Shown in pieces: positions 15,613 to 24,606 of a stretch of 64,000 nt of DNA. The stretch covers positions 122,741 to 186,740 of the forward strand of contig MSGT01000061.1 of the NCBI GenBank assembly GCA_001940825.1, in the 5' to 3' direction. The notes under the pieces are model-generated. The model was not told the DNA's origin. It did no database searches and saw only the letters and a list, made by a program, of their open reading frames with translations. Positions within the stretch are counted from its first letter, which is position 1, and each line of letters starts with the position of its first letter. Position numbers and translations under genes: made by a program. This stretch comes from Sphaerochaeta sp. Phil3 (GTDB taxonomy: Bacteria; Spirochaetota; Spirochaetia; Sphaerochaetales; Sphaerochaetaceae).

Positions 15613-16881
15613 ATGGAAGCAACAAAGAAAAGGTTCATACTTAAGATTGCAATTCTGGTCGTGATGCTGGTCTTCGCAGCCATAGCAGGTGTGAAGTTCT
15701 GGCAGCTCAGACACTACAAGGAGACCATAGTCCTTTCAGAGGACATCACTGACGTGAAATGGCTCTCCGACTACTGTCCATCGCTCAAGGATACCTGGCT
15801 CGATACGCCCGTCTTCATTGCAGACTCCGGCGTGGAGGGCGGCACGGTGTTCATCAACGGATGTCCCCACCCTTATGAGCCTGCATCCACAATGGCTGCA
15901 TTCCTCATGCTTGAGAACATCAAGGTGGAGAAGGGCAAGGTCATCATCGTACCAAGGGCCAACTACTCGGGTTCCACTGAGGGAATGGTCGGTGATGCAT
16001 ACCCAAGGTTCTTCACTGTCGAAACCCAGTGGGGAGGAGAGACGTTCCGCATTGGCGACAGATACACCAACCCTCTTGACCAGTGGCCGGATCCATTCAC
16101 ATACGTGAACTATCCATCTGGTCAAAACCTTGCATATCAGGATATCAGAAACCTCAACAGGACATATCCTGGCCGTGAGAACGGAACCATCACGGAGCGT
16201 GCCGCATACGCAATCATGGAGATAATCAGACAGGAAGACGTCGATATCGCCATTGACATGCACGAGGCTGAAATCCTCTATCCAGTCACAAGCACATATG
16301 TTGCACCTGCAAAGGTTCTGGATAGGGAGAAGTTCCTTGAGACCGGTGTCATGGAGTACATCGAGCCTGAGAGGAACTCCCTCGACGTTGCCATGATGGC
16401 AGCCATGAACATAGACCAGTTCTTCATGAAGTGCGCAGCTTCTCCAAACACCCTCCATGGCCTTAGCCACAGAGAATGGGCTGACTGGTCTGATGCCATG
16501 ACGTTCCTCATGGAGACCCCTGAGATCTTCATTGACAAGATCACAGGTCCAAGGACGGAGGCCCTCCTCTACGAAGGCAAGGACGAGTTCCTTCAGAACG
16601 TCACGGACAAGGGTCTTACATACTTCCCATACGACATGGAGTTTGGAACTCCAATGTGGTACAGGACAGCCCGTCACCTCTCTGGTGCAATGGAGATCAT
16701 CAACTGGGCGGCTCTTTTCTACGATGATGTCGAATGCATCGTTTCTTGGCCTCTCTACGAGGAGATGGCTGAGATAGAGGAGCAGGGAATCGATTCCATT
16801 GGATACTTCCTCAAGAATCCAGATGCTCCAGAGAACGAAGCGAACAGATTCGTGATCTACCACAAGCCTGTGGAGAAATAG
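15613..16881 (+). CDS. Membrane-anchored zinc hydrolase, M14/succinylglutamate desuccinylase-aspartoacylase type
   Basis: 422 residues. The N-terminal TM anchor (ILKIAILVVMLVFAAIAGV) puts the catalytic domain in the periplasm. Zinc ligands appear as GCPHPYEPAST (H..E) and the later IDMHEAE; RNLNRTYPGR supplies the substrate-carboxylate Arg/Asn region. Relatives cleave amide bonds to an amino acid such as acyl-glutamate or acyl-aspartate. Position before three dipeptidase genes suggests release of terminal glutamate or amino acids from peptides. Exact substrate is unknown. Confidence 0.75.
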   Translation: MEATKKRFILKIAILVVMLVFAAIAGVKFWQLRHYKETIVLSEDITDVKWLSDYCPSLKDTWLDTPVFIADSGVEGGTVFINGCPHPYEPASTMAAFLMLENIKVEKGKVIIVPRANYSGSTEGMVGDAYPRFFTVETQWGGETFRIGDRYTNPLDQWPDPFTYVNYPSGQNLAYQDIRNLNRTYPGRENGTITERAAYAIMEIIRQEDVDIAIDMHEAEILYPVTSTYVAPAKVLDREKFLETGVMEYIEPERNSLDVAMMAAMNIDQFFMKCAASPNTLHGLSHREWADWSDAMTFLMETPEIFIDKITGPRTEALLYEGKDEFLQNVTDKGLTYFPYDMEFGTPMWYRTARHLSGAMEIINWAALFYDDVECIVSWPLYEEMAEIEEQGIDSIGYFLKNPDAPENEANRFVIYHKPVEK

Positions 16882-16894
16882 AAATTGGTATTCT

Positions 16895-16932
16895 TGCACC
16901 CTTTGGTTGGCAGCCTGCCGACTAGGGGTGCA
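16895..16932 (+). promoter_or_regulatory. Strong intercistronic hairpin before the first C69 gene
   Basis: Outer arms TGCACCC / GGGTGCA and inner arms GTTGGCA / TGCCGAC (one wobble) form a long imperfect hairpin in the 79-nt gap. No U-run follows, so it is probably an mRNA stability or processing element, not a terminator. Confidence 0.55.
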
Positions 16933-16960
16933 TCTTTGAAAAAAAGAAGGAGAAAAACGT

Positions 16961-18565
16961 ATGAAGAAATTTTTCTTGGTTCTGACCGTTGCACTGCTTG
17001 TCGCAGTTGGAACGCTTGGAGCTTGTACTATCTTTGCAGTAGGCAAAGGTGCCACGGTTGACGGTTCGACCATGTCCACCCACTCCTGCGACTCGACAAG
17101 CGATGACCTTCGTGTTTGGCTCATCCCAAGCATGCCGGCAGGTACTGAGCGCGACGTCGTCCTCGACGGACGTGCGGGTGCCGACTATTCGCAGTTCCCA
17201 GCTGTCAAGGACTATGGTAAAAACGGAATGGTCCTTGATACCTATACGACTGAAAGGGATACCAACAGATACATCCACGCAATGTATTCCTTCATGAACG
17301 ACAAGGGCCTTGCAATGGGCGAGTCCACATGTTCCTACGATAGAAACAGCGAACAGGGCAAGCTCGTCAAGAAGGCTTTTGCAAACAAGGAAGGCATCTA
17401 CGACTGCTACATGCTTCAGGACATAGCTCTTGAGAACTGCAACACAGCACGCGAGGCTGTTGAGTTCATGGGCAAACTCGTAACCGAGTACGGCTGGAAC
17501 GGCAGTGCAGAGTGTATAGATATCTGTGACGGAAACGAAGCATGGGTCTTCGAAGTCTACGGTGCAAACTATTGGGTTGCAGCTAGGGTTCCAGATGACA
17601 TGATCTTTGTGGCCGCAAACAGAGCAAGGATCAACTTCTTCGTCGAAGACGATCCAGACAACTACCTCTATGCCCCTGGCATCAAGGAGTTTGCAATAGA
17701 GAATGGACTTTGGGACGGCGAAGGCGACTTCATCCCTTGCTACACATTCGCTCCATATCCATACAGACCATACTCCACAAGAAGAGAGTGGGTTGCAATG
17801 ATGACGCTCGATCCAACTCTCAACCTTGATCCGGAAGAGAAGGACACTGACCGCAACTGGCCTTGCTTCGTCAAGCCTCAGAACAAGGTCTCAGTCCAGG
17901 ACATCTTCGAGCTTTACGGAAACTACTATCAGGGCACAGAGTACGACACGACCAAGTCCATTTGGGCAGGTCAGTTCGGCGATCCTCTCAACCCAGCACA
18001 GGACTGGACGCAGAGAGCCATCAACAGCTATCGCTGCACGTATGTTCAGATTGCAAACGTCAAGTCATGGCTTCCTGAAGAGGCAAGATGTCTCGTATGG
18101 TTCGGCTGGGGTGCACAGTCCTGCACATACCTCACACCGCTCTTTGGTTCACAGCTTTCACTTCCTGAGCACTTTGGCCGTGGATTCAGAAGCGAATACG
18201 ACGAGAACTCCGGTTGGTGGAACAACGTCCTCGTACAGCAGCTTGCAAGAATCAACTATACAGCTGCAATCGAAGACATCAAGGCCGCTAGGGACCAGAA
18301 GATGCTCGACCAGTACGACATCACATTTGCAATCCAGAATCAGGCTGCAAAGATGATAAAGAACGGACAGAAGGAAGCTGCTCTTGAGCTTCTTACGACC
18401 TACTCCAACCAGCAGGCCAACATGTGGTTCGAGACATACGACGATCTTGCAAAGACCCTCATCTCCAACTACATGCTTGGTGCGGTCAAGGGTTCGACAT
18501 GGGGCATTCCATACACCGATTTCTGGAACGAGCTTTCAGCATCGGAATGGGGCCAGTACAAATAA
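16961..18565 (+). CDS. Secreted C69-family dipeptidase (paralogue 1)
   Basis: 534 residues. Signal peptide then Cys22 in TLGACTIFAVGKGATVDGST, the conserved N-terminal nucleophile region of peptidase family C69 (Ntn hydrolases), with downstream RVWLIPSMPAGTE, GLAMGESTCSYDR, WVFEVYGANYWVAARVPDD and CLVWFGWGAQSCTYLTPLFG. The enzyme removes dipeptides or acts on small amides. Cleavage after Ala21 would expose Cys22 as the new N-terminus, as Ntn catalysis needs. The same site (LGAC) also reads as a lipobox. It is the first of three tandem paralogues. Confidence 0.9.
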   Translation: MKKFFLVLTVALLVAVGTLGACTIFAVGKGATVDGSTMSTHSCDSTSDDLRVWLIPSMPAGTERDVVLDGRAGADYSQFPAVKDYGKNGMVLDTYTTERDTNRYIHAMYSFMNDKGLAMGESTCSYDRNSEQGKLVKKAFANKEGIYDCYMLQDIALENCNTAREAVEFMGKLVTEYGWNGSAECIDICDGNEAWVFEVYGANYWVAARVPDDMIFVAANRARINFFVEDDPDNYLYAPGIKEFAIENGLWDGEGDFIPCYTFAPYPYRPYSTRREWVAMMTLDPTLNLDPEEKDTDRNWPCFVKPQNKVSVQDIFELYGNYYQGTEYDTTKSIWAGQFGDPLNPAQDWTQRAINSYRCTYVQIANVKSWLPEEARCLVWFGWGAQSCTYLTPLFGSQLSLPEHFGRGFRSEYDENSGWWNNVLVQQLARINYTAAIEDIKAARDQKMLDQYDITFAIQNQAAKMIKNGQKEAALELLTTYSNQQANMWFETYDDLAKTLISNYMLGAVKGSTWGIPYTDFWNELSASEWGQYK

Positions 18566-18580
18566 TAGGAGGATTGTAGA

Positions 18581-20221
18581 ATGAAGAAAGTGTTTTTGGC
18601 GGTTCTGGTAGTCCTCCTCGTGGCTGCCCAGAGCGTAGCTGCATGTACCATATTTGCAGTTGGAAAGAACGCAACGGTCGATGGTTCGACCATGACGAGC
18701 CACACATGTGACTCAAACTCGGACGATGTCAGAATCTGGCTCATCCCATCCATGGAAGCAGGTACTGAAAGGGACGTCGTCGTATCCGGTAGAAAGGGTG
18801 CCGACTACTCGCAGTTCCCAGCAGTTAAGGACTACGGTACGAACGGCATCGTCCTTGATTCCTACATAAACGAGAAGGCTACCAACCAGTACGTCCACGC
18901 TATGTACTCCTTCATCAACGACAAGGGCCTTGCAATGGGCGAGTCCACATGCGTATACGACTGGTCAGCTGAAAAGAGCAAGCCTGTCAGAGAATGGATG
19001 AGCAAGAGCGAAGGAATCTGGGACTGCTACATGCTTCAGGATGCCGTCCTTGAGAACTGCTCCACAGCCCGTGAGGCAATCGCATTCATGGCAGAGAAGA
19101 TCGAGAACGACGGTTGGAACGGATTCTGCGAATGCATCAATCTCACAGACGGAAACGAAACGTGGGTCTTCGAGGTCTACGGCGGAACCGCTTGGGTTGC
19201 AATGAGAGTTCCAGATGACTGCGTATTCGTAGCTGCAAACCGCGCTAGGATCGACTACCTCATCGAGAACGACCCTGACAACTGCCAGTACAATCCAAAC
19301 ATCAAGCAGATCGCCATTGAGAACGGACTTTGGAACGGCGAAGGCGAGTTCAGACCAAACGATGTGTTCTGTCCAAACGCAGTCGAGAACATGGGATGCA
19401 CGCTCAGAGAGTGGAGAGCCATCACACTTCTGAACCCAGAGCTCTACGGCGACCTCGATCCATGGGGAGATCCTGATGACTACCCATTGTTCGTCAAGCC
19501 TGACCACCTTCTCACAGTCGATGACATCCATCGCTTCTGCTCCGACTACTATGCAGGAACGCAGTTCGACCTTTCCCGTACAGCCGATGCCGGTGACTTT
19601 GGCAACGTCCTGAGCAACTACCACAACAGCCTCAAAAAGGCCACCAGGGAAGGTGTTGCAAGACCAATCAACATGTTCCGTGCAACATACGTCCAGATCT
19701 CCCAGATCAAGGCATACCTCCCAGAAGAGGCAAGATGTCTTGTTTGGATGGGTTGGGGCGCACCAAGCACAACATACCTCACTCCAGTGTTCGCTTCTGC
19801 AACGGAGCTTCCTGAGCACTTTGGACGCGGCGTGAGAACGGAATACGATGAGAAGTCCGGTTTCTGGAACACCGTCAACGTACAGCAGCTTTCAACCATC
19901 AACTACCGCTCTGCAATCGAGGACATAAAGGAAGTCAGAGATCCAAAGATGGCATCCATCTACGAGCAGACAGCGGTTGCACAGGAAGTTGCAGCTTCCA
20001 TGATCAACGCTGGTCAGAAGGACCTTGCAGTCAAGTACCTCACAGGCTACACGGTTGCGGTTGCAAACGACTGGTTCGATACATACCAGGCACTTGGTGA
20101 CAAGCTCCTTGCAAAGTACATGTTCGGAAACGTCAACATGAAGGTTCCGGCAAGGTCCGACTGGTGGAAGAACATCGTATTCGAGACTGTCAGCAACAAC
20201 CTTAGACCAGAGGAAGTCTAA
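18581..20221 (+). CDS. Secreted C69-family dipeptidase (paralogue 2)
   Basis: 546 residues, aligned to paralogue 1 along its length. Signal peptide followed by Cys22 in SVAACTIFAVGKNATVDGST, then MYSFINDKGLAMGESTC, WVFEVYGGTAWVAMRVPDD and CLVWMGWGAPSTTYLTPVF. It starts 16 nt after paralogue 1, with AGGAGG 9 nt before the ATG, so they share a transcript. Differences are concentrated in the middle (about residues 270-370), which could tune substrate preference. It likely acts outside the cytoplasm. Confidence 0.9.
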   Translation: MKKVFLAVLVVLLVAAQSVAACTIFAVGKNATVDGSTMTSHTCDSNSDDVRIWLIPSMEAGTERDVVVSGRKGADYSQFPAVKDYGTNGIVLDSYINEKATNQYVHAMYSFINDKGLAMGESTCVYDWSAEKSKPVREWMSKSEGIWDCYMLQDAVLENCSTAREAIAFMAEKIENDGWNGFCECINLTDGNETWVFEVYGGTAWVAMRVPDDCVFVAANRARIDYLIENDPDNCQYNPNIKQIAIENGLWNGEGEFRPNDVFCPNAVENMGCTLREWRAITLLNPELYGDLDPWGDPDDYPLFVKPDHLLTVDDIHRFCSDYYAGTQFDLSRTADAGDFGNVLSNYHNSLKKATREGVARPINMFRATYVQISQIKAYLPEEARCLVWMGWGAPSTTYLTPVFASATELPEHFGRGVRTEYDEKSGFWNTVNVQQLSTINYRSAIEDIKEVRDPKMASIYEQTAVAQEVAASMINAGQKDLAVKYLTGYTVAVANDWFDTYQALGDKLLAKYMFGNVNMKVPARSDWWKNIVFETVSNNLRPEEV

Positions 20222-20238
20222 TTATTCAGGTTATTCAA

Positions 20239-20336
20239 GAGGGGTTGCAAAGCCCCTCGACGATTCAGGAATCCCAAGGGTTGGCCACTAGAAACGGTCG
20301 GCCCAAGGGAATCGGTCTTGGCGAATCGCTATTCGC
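20239..20336 (+). promoter_or_regulatory. Two intercistronic hairpins between C69 paralogue 2 and lipoprotein gene
   Basis: GAGGGG (20239-20244) pairs with CCCCTC (20253-20258), and GCGAAT (20321-20326) with ATTCGC (20331-20336). A further GGCC-rich stretch lies between them. The 127-nt gap holds no gene. Without U-runs these look like stability or attenuation elements inside the cluster. Confidence 0.45.
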
Positions 20337-20348
20337 TATAAGGAGCAG

Positions 20349-20714
20349 ATGATGAAGAAAAGCAGACTTATGATTTTGGCGGCCTTCGTGGTCATGGCAT
20401 TGACCCTTGTAGGCTGCGCTTCCTCCATCTCAGGCGAGCCAATGAAGGCTCAGGACACATACGAGATAGTTGGCTACAGCTACGTCTTCACCCTTGATGG
20501 AAACAAGGTTGAGGTGAACTATGTGGACTGGTATGGAGACGAAGAGATAAAGGGCATGGAGGAGGCCTTCATGTCAATGGTTCCAAAGGCACGCAGTGCA
20601 GAGAGCCCCGTCTCCGGTACAATCGTCGTGACGGCCAAGAGGAACCTTACGCTTGATGAGTTCGCATCCTTCGTAGAGGGAGCCAAGGAACTCGTCTACA
20701 ATCAGATATTCTAA
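20349..20714 (+). CDS. Small lipoprotein, C69-associated family (copy 1)
   Basis: 121 residues with a lipoprotein signal (MALTLVGC; Cys23 or Cys22 depending on which of two adjacent ATGs is used; AAGGAG fits the second better). The mature domain has EIVGYSYVFTLDGNKVEVNYVD, then SGTIVVTAKRNLTLDEFASFV, predicting a small beta-rich domain ending in a helix. It is clearly paralogous to 22456-22821. Each copy neighbours a C69 gene, suggesting a partner or substrate-binding role. I do not recognise a named family. Confidence 0.75.
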   Translation: MMKKSRLMILAAFVVMALTLVGCASSISGEPMKAQDTYEIVGYSYVFTLDGNKVEVNYVDWYGDEEIKGMEEAFMSMVPKARSAESPVSGTIVVTAKRNLTLDEFASFVEGAKELVYNQIF

Positions 20715-20823
20715 TGGATTCTCCATCCTTTGGAGAAATCCTTTTTGGAAGGGAGTTTGATTGGCGTCCCTGAGAGATCCTGGATGCCAATTGAATCATA
20801 GAAAAGCACAAAAGGAGTGTTTT

Positions 20824-22422
20824 ATGAAGAAAATCGTCATTACTGCATTGCTTATTGCATGTATTGCCGTTCAGAGCGTCTTCGCCTGCTTCATCACTGG
20901 AGTAGGTAGACTCGCCTCCGCTGATGGTTCGACCATGACGTCACATACGTGTGACAGTGCCAGCGATGATCTTAGACTTTGGCTCATCCCTTCAATGGCT
21001 GAGGGAACTGAGCGTGAAGTCGTTGTTGATGGAAGAAAGGATGCCGATTTCTCCAATTTCCCGGAAGTGAAGGACTACGGCGCAAGGGGCATCGTCCTCG
21101 ATTCATACATCAATGACAAGGATACATATCAGTATCTCCATGCAATGTATTCATTTGCAAACGAAAAAGGCGTCACGATGAACGAGTCCACCTGCGGATG
21201 GACCAAGGCTCAGAGAGAGACCCTTGCTGCATACGAAGGGATCTGGGACTGCTACATGCTCCAGGACGCCGCTCTTGAGAACGCCGCAACCGCAAAGGAA
21301 GCTGTTGATTTCATGGGTGCAAAGATCACCGAGCAGGGTTGGAACGGCTGGCCGGAGTGTATTGTCGTAGCTGACGGAACGGACGTTTGGGTATTCGAAG
21401 CATACGGTGGACACATGTGGTGTGCATTCAAGCTTCCTGACGATGCGTTCTTCTTCTGCGCAAACCGCTGTAGGATAGACTTCTGGGAAGAGGATTCCGA
21501 CACATACCTTTCCGCTCCAAACATGAAGGAGTTCGCTCTTGAGACCGGTCTTTGGAACGGCGAAGGCGAGTTCAGACCATGTCAGGTCTTCGCAGCTGGA
21601 AACTACTCCTTCAGCTGCATTGGAAGAGAGTGGAGAGTCCTCGTGACGCTCGAAAGCGACTACACGGCAGATGTCATTGGAAAGGACGAGCTTGCATACT
21701 GCGAGACTCCAGACGATACTTTCCCACTTTACTTCACACCTTATGAGAAGATAACCGTTGGAACCATTGCAAGGATCTGTTCGGACAACTACGAAGGAAC
21801 AAAGTACGACGGAACCAAGTCCGCATACGCAGGCATGCACGGCAACGTCCTCTCCGTTCCATACGAGTACAGACCAACCAACGTCCCACAGTGCACGTAC
21901 TTCCAGATCTCCAACGTAAAGGCATGGCTTCCTGAGGAGGCAAGATGTCTCGTATGGTTCGGCTGGGGTGCACCAAGCACGACATACCTCACACCTGTAT
22001 TCGCTTCCCAGACTGAGCTCGCACCTCACTTTGGAGTTGGAACAAGGTATGAGTACGATCCAAATTCCGGTTGGTGGAACGAAGCCCTCGTGCAGACGGC
22101 TGCAACGCTCAATTATGCCGATGCCATCGAGGTCATCAAGTCCGTCAGAGATCCTCTCATGGAGGCTCAGTACGAAGCCACGTTCGCAATCCAGAACCAA
22201 GCTGCAAAGATGATCAAGAACGGCCAGCGCGACGAGGCCATCAAGCTTCTCACGACCTATGCGAACTATCAGGCAGAGATGTGGTTCGATCTCTACGGAG
22301 ACCTTTCCGAAGAGCTTCTTGCCAGGTACGTCGTTGGTAGAGTCAACATGAAGTCTTCTCCTGCCCTCCATAAGGATTGGTGGAAGGAAGTCGTGTCAGC
22401 TGTTTCAGCTTTGGACAAGTAG
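20824..22422 (+). CDS. Secreted C69-family dipeptidase (paralogue 3)
   Basis: 532 residues. Signal peptide then Cys22 in SVFACFITGVGRLASADGST, the C69 nucleophile region. Shared blocks include RLWLIPSMAEGTE, NEKGVTMNESTCGW, WVFEAYGGHMWCAFKLPDD and CLVWFGWGAPSTTYLTPVF. The start is fixed by AAGGAG before MKKIVIT; a longer reading from 20761 lacks support. It is more diverged than paralogues 1 and 2, and F-A-C is a signal-peptidase I site, not a good lipobox, supporting secretion with an N-terminal catalytic Cys. Confidence 0.9.
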   Translation: MKKIVITALLIACIAVQSVFACFITGVGRLASADGSTMTSHTCDSASDDLRLWLIPSMAEGTEREVVVDGRKDADFSNFPEVKDYGARGIVLDSYINDKDTYQYLHAMYSFANEKGVTMNESTCGWTKAQRETLAAYEGIWDCYMLQDAALENAATAKEAVDFMGAKITEQGWNGWPECIVVADGTDVWVFEAYGGHMWCAFKLPDDAFFFCANRCRIDFWEEDSDTYLSAPNMKEFALETGLWNGEGEFRPCQVFAAGNYSFSCIGREWRVLVTLESDYTADVIGKDELAYCETPDDTFPLYFTPYEKITVGTIARICSDNYEGTKYDGTKSAYAGMHGNVLSVPYEYRPTNVPQCTYFQISNVKAWLPEEARCLVWFGWGAPSTTYLTPVFASQTELAPHFGVGTRYEYDPNSGWWNEALVQTAATLNYADAIEVIKSVRDPLMEAQYEATFAIQNQAAKMIKNGQRDEAIKLLTTYANYQAEMWFDLYGDLSEELLARYVVGRVNMKSSPALHKDWWKEVVSAVSALDK

Positions 22423-22455
22423 GTTTGGACAAGTAAGTTTGGGAGAAAGACATAA

Positions 22456-22821
22456 ATGAAAAGAGCAAAGACAATAACAATCCTTGCAATCCTGCTGGTT
22501 GTACTTTGTCTTACATCCTGCTCCACAACATGGAAGAAGACCCAAGGGCTCAATGCCGAGGTCGCATACCGTCTTGTAGGCTATGACTATATCTTTAGCC
22601 TTGACGGCAACGAAGTCACTTTCAAGTATGTGGATGCAGTTGGAGACGATGAAGTCCCTGTAATCGCTGCGGCTCTCATGGGAGTTCTCCCTGGCGCCGT
22701 TGGATATGAAGCCCCAATTGGTGGAACCATTGTCCTCAAGGCAAAGGCCAACCTCACTGAGGCCCAGTTCAACGAGTTCGTAGCCGCCGCCCAAGCGCTT
22801 ATCTACGATACCATCTATTGA
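22456..22821 (+). CDS. Small lipoprotein, C69-associated family (copy 2)
   Basis: 121 residues, same length as copy 1. The lipoprotein signal ends LCLTSC. Mature blocks YRLVGYDYIFSLDGNEVTFKY and GGTIVLKAKANLTEAQFNEF match copy 1 position by position. GGGAGAAA precedes the ATG. It lies between C69 paralogue 3 and pgsB. Just upstream, a tandem GTTTGGACAAGTA duplication covers the end of the dipeptidase gene. Likely periplasmic-face membrane protein of unknown function. Confidence 0.75.
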   Translation: MKRAKTITILAILLVVLCLTSCSTTWKKTQGLNAEVAYRLVGYDYIFSLDGNEVTFKYVDAVGDDEVPVIAAALMGVLPGAVGYEAPIGGTIVLKAKANLTEAQFNEFVAAAQALIYDTIY

Positions 22822-22829
22822 TTTGACTT

Positions 22830-22875
22830 TGCACGGCATGCTTGGTTTCATCTATGATTCCACGTGTGCCGTGCA
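22830..22875. promoter_or_regulatory. Inverted repeat upstream of pgsB
   Basis: TGCACGGCA (22830-22838) and TGCCGTGCA (22867-22875) are perfect 9-bp complements separated by 28 nt. They lie in the 176-nt gap before pgsB. This could be an operator pair or a long-loop hairpin attenuator. A TTGACT at 22823-22828 may be a -35, but I found no well-spaced -10. Confidence 0.45.
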
Positions 22876-22997
22876 TTTATATTCCAGGGAAGCTGTCGAA
22901 TGAAGCTGTCGAAGTTTTCCTTCCTGTGGTATTATGCTATGGTATTGAGGGGTGCTGGATCTGGTCCGGCACCTTTGTTGTTGGTGGAAGGCTTGCC

Positions 22998-24152
22998 ATG
23001 GTTATTGTTTTCACATTGACGGCGGTGCTTCTCGTCCTTGGATTGGTCGAAGCCCGCAGACACAGAAAGAACCTCAACGATGTCCCAATAAGGATTCTTG
23101 TAAACGGAACACGGGGCAAAACCACGCTTGCAAGACTTCTTGTCGCCAGCCTCAATGTACAAGGCATCCGCACGATGGGCCGTACAACAGGCTCCGAGGC
23201 CACCATCATATACCCCGATGGCTCTGTAAAGCCAATCGTCCGCAAACGACGTGCACGAGTCTATGAGCTGGTGCCGTTTTTCAGGGAGGTCTCATTGGAA
23301 TCCTCTAGAGGCGTTTCAAGCGGTCTTGGTCCTGTCCAGTGTGTGGTGGTGGAGTGCATGGCTCTTCAGGCTGAGAACCAAGTGGCCTTCCGCGACTGGC
23401 TTGTAAGGCCAACCCATGTATTTATCACGAACACCTATGTAGACCATGTCCCTGAGATGGGCCCTACACGGGAGAGCTCCGCACAGGTTTTGGGTTTGAG
23501 CGTGCCTAAAGGTGCATCGTTGTATGTCTCCGATTCCTTCTATGATAGGCTCGATGCGAGAGTTGTCCATGTGTGCGACGCGGCTCCCCTTGAGAATCAC
23601 CTTGAGGATCCCGTCATCCATCCTTCGTGCATGGCAATGGCGTGGGCGTTCCTCAAGGACATGGGATTTGGAATTGAGACGCTTCAGGTCGGTGTTTCAG
23701 CGTTCGTTCCAGACAAGGGGCTTCTTGAGCCGTTTCCGTTGCGCGGGGGTGGGGTCTTCGTTCCAAGCTTCAGCGTAAATGACGAGACCTGCATGGAGGA
23801 AACCATACGCAAATGGAGCTCTTCGTGCGGAGGAAAAGTCAATGTTGTATTCAACAGCCGCAAGGACAGGGAGCAGCGGATTCTGCTGTTCAAGAACGTT
23901 ATGTCTAGGGTTTGCGATTTGGTGGATGATGTCCTAGTAATTGGAGACTATCCTAAAAAAGTGGCTTTCTATATTGGTTATGGTGCTGTTTCGTGTTCCG
24001 TAGAAGAAGTCTTTGATAAAGTGTCGTCCAGCTCCGGTGCTGTTTTCGTAGGTCTTGGAAACATCAAGGGAGCCGGCGAGGAGCTTATTGGAAAGCTTCA
24101 GAGTTGTGATGGCGGCTGTGATGATGGCTGTGATGGAAAGGGGGCTGTATAA
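22998..24152 (+). CDS. pgsB: Poly-gamma-glutamate synthase subunit PgsB/CapB
   Basis: 384 residues. An N-terminal TM helix (MVIVFTLTAVLLVLGLVEA) is followed by the Mur-ligase-type P-loop LVNGTRGKTTLARLL, then VVVECMALQAENQ and THVFITNTYVDHVPEMG, all hallmarks of CapB/PgsB. It is the ATP-dependent amide ligase that extends poly-gamma-glutamate at the inner membrane. GGAAGG precedes the ATG. Its TAA overlaps the pgsC ATG by one base. A Cys/Asp/Gly-rich tail (DGGCDDGCDGKG) at the C-terminus is unusual. Confidence 0.92.
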   Translation: MVIVFTLTAVLLVLGLVEARRHRKNLNDVPIRILVNGTRGKTTLARLLVASLNVQGIRTMGRTTGSEATIIYPDGSVKPIVRKRRARVYELVPFFREVSLESSRGVSSGLGPVQCVVVECMALQAENQVAFRDWLVRPTHVFITNTYVDHVPEMGPTRESSAQVLGLSVPKGASLYVSDSFYDRLDARVVHVCDAAPLENHLEDPVIHPSCMAMAWAFLKDMGFGIETLQVGVSAFVPDKGLLEPFPLRGGGVFVPSFSVNDETCMEETIRKWSSSCGGKVNVVFNSRKDREQRILLFKNVMSRVCDLVDDVLVIGDYPKKVAFYIGYGAVSCSVEEVFDKVSSSSGAVFVGLGNIKGAGEELIGKLQSCDGGCDDGCDGKGAV

Positions 24153-24580
24153 TGCTTTTCGAATTGGTGTCGCTTAGCGTCGTACTAAGCCTTGTATGTA
24201 CTGAGTTCACTGGTCTCTTCGCCGGAGGCTTGGTCTCCGCAGGGTACTTTGCGTACTACTTCCATGAGCCTTCAAGGATTGCCTCGTCCCTTGTGGTCGC
24301 CGTTTTGATATGCCTTGTCGTCAAGCTCCTGCAGCATGTGCTCATATTGTATGGAAGAAGACGCTTTGCTTTGTCGTTGGTGCTGTCGCTTGCCGCTGTG
24401 TGGGCTTTGGAGAAGACCTTCTTCCTGTATTCAGGTCTTTCCGTCGATATCCGTGTAATCGGATACATCATCCCAGGTCTCATTGCCTCTGACATGGAGA
24501 AGCAGGGCATTTTCAAGACATTGGGAGTGCTTGCCGCCATAACATTGGTCATAAGACTCATCGTGGTCCTTGGATTGTAG
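24152..24580 (+). CDS. pgsC: Poly-gamma-glutamate synthesis protein PgsC/CapC
   Basis: 142 residues, nearly all hydrophobic, with about four TM helices: LVCTEFTGLFAGGLVSAGYF at the N-terminus and IRVIGYIIPGLIASDMEKQG near the end, both typical of CapC. It forms the membrane synthase complex with PgsB. The 1-nt overlap with pgsB implies coupled translation. Length matches the family. Confidence 0.92.
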   Translation: MLFELVSLSVVLSLVCTEFTGLFAGGLVSAGYFAYYFHEPSRIASSLVVAVLICLVVKLLQHVLILYGRRRFALSLVLSLAAVWALEKTFFLYSGLSVDIRVIGYIIPGLIASDMEKQGIFKTLGVLAAITLVIRLIVVLGL

Positions 24581-24606
24581 ATTTTAGGTGTGATTTGGGG
24601 TCTGAT

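Noticed and set aside
15736..17133. Long minus-strand open frame (465 codons) opposite the M14-type hydrolase
   Set aside because: Antisense shadow of a well-supported gene; it has no SD, no recognisable domain, and His/Val/Cys-rich composition.
21151..22371. 406-codon minus-strand frame opposite C69 paralogue 3
   Set aside because: Shadow caused by codon bias of the dipeptidase gene; a similar shadow lies opposite paralogue 2 (18965-19819).
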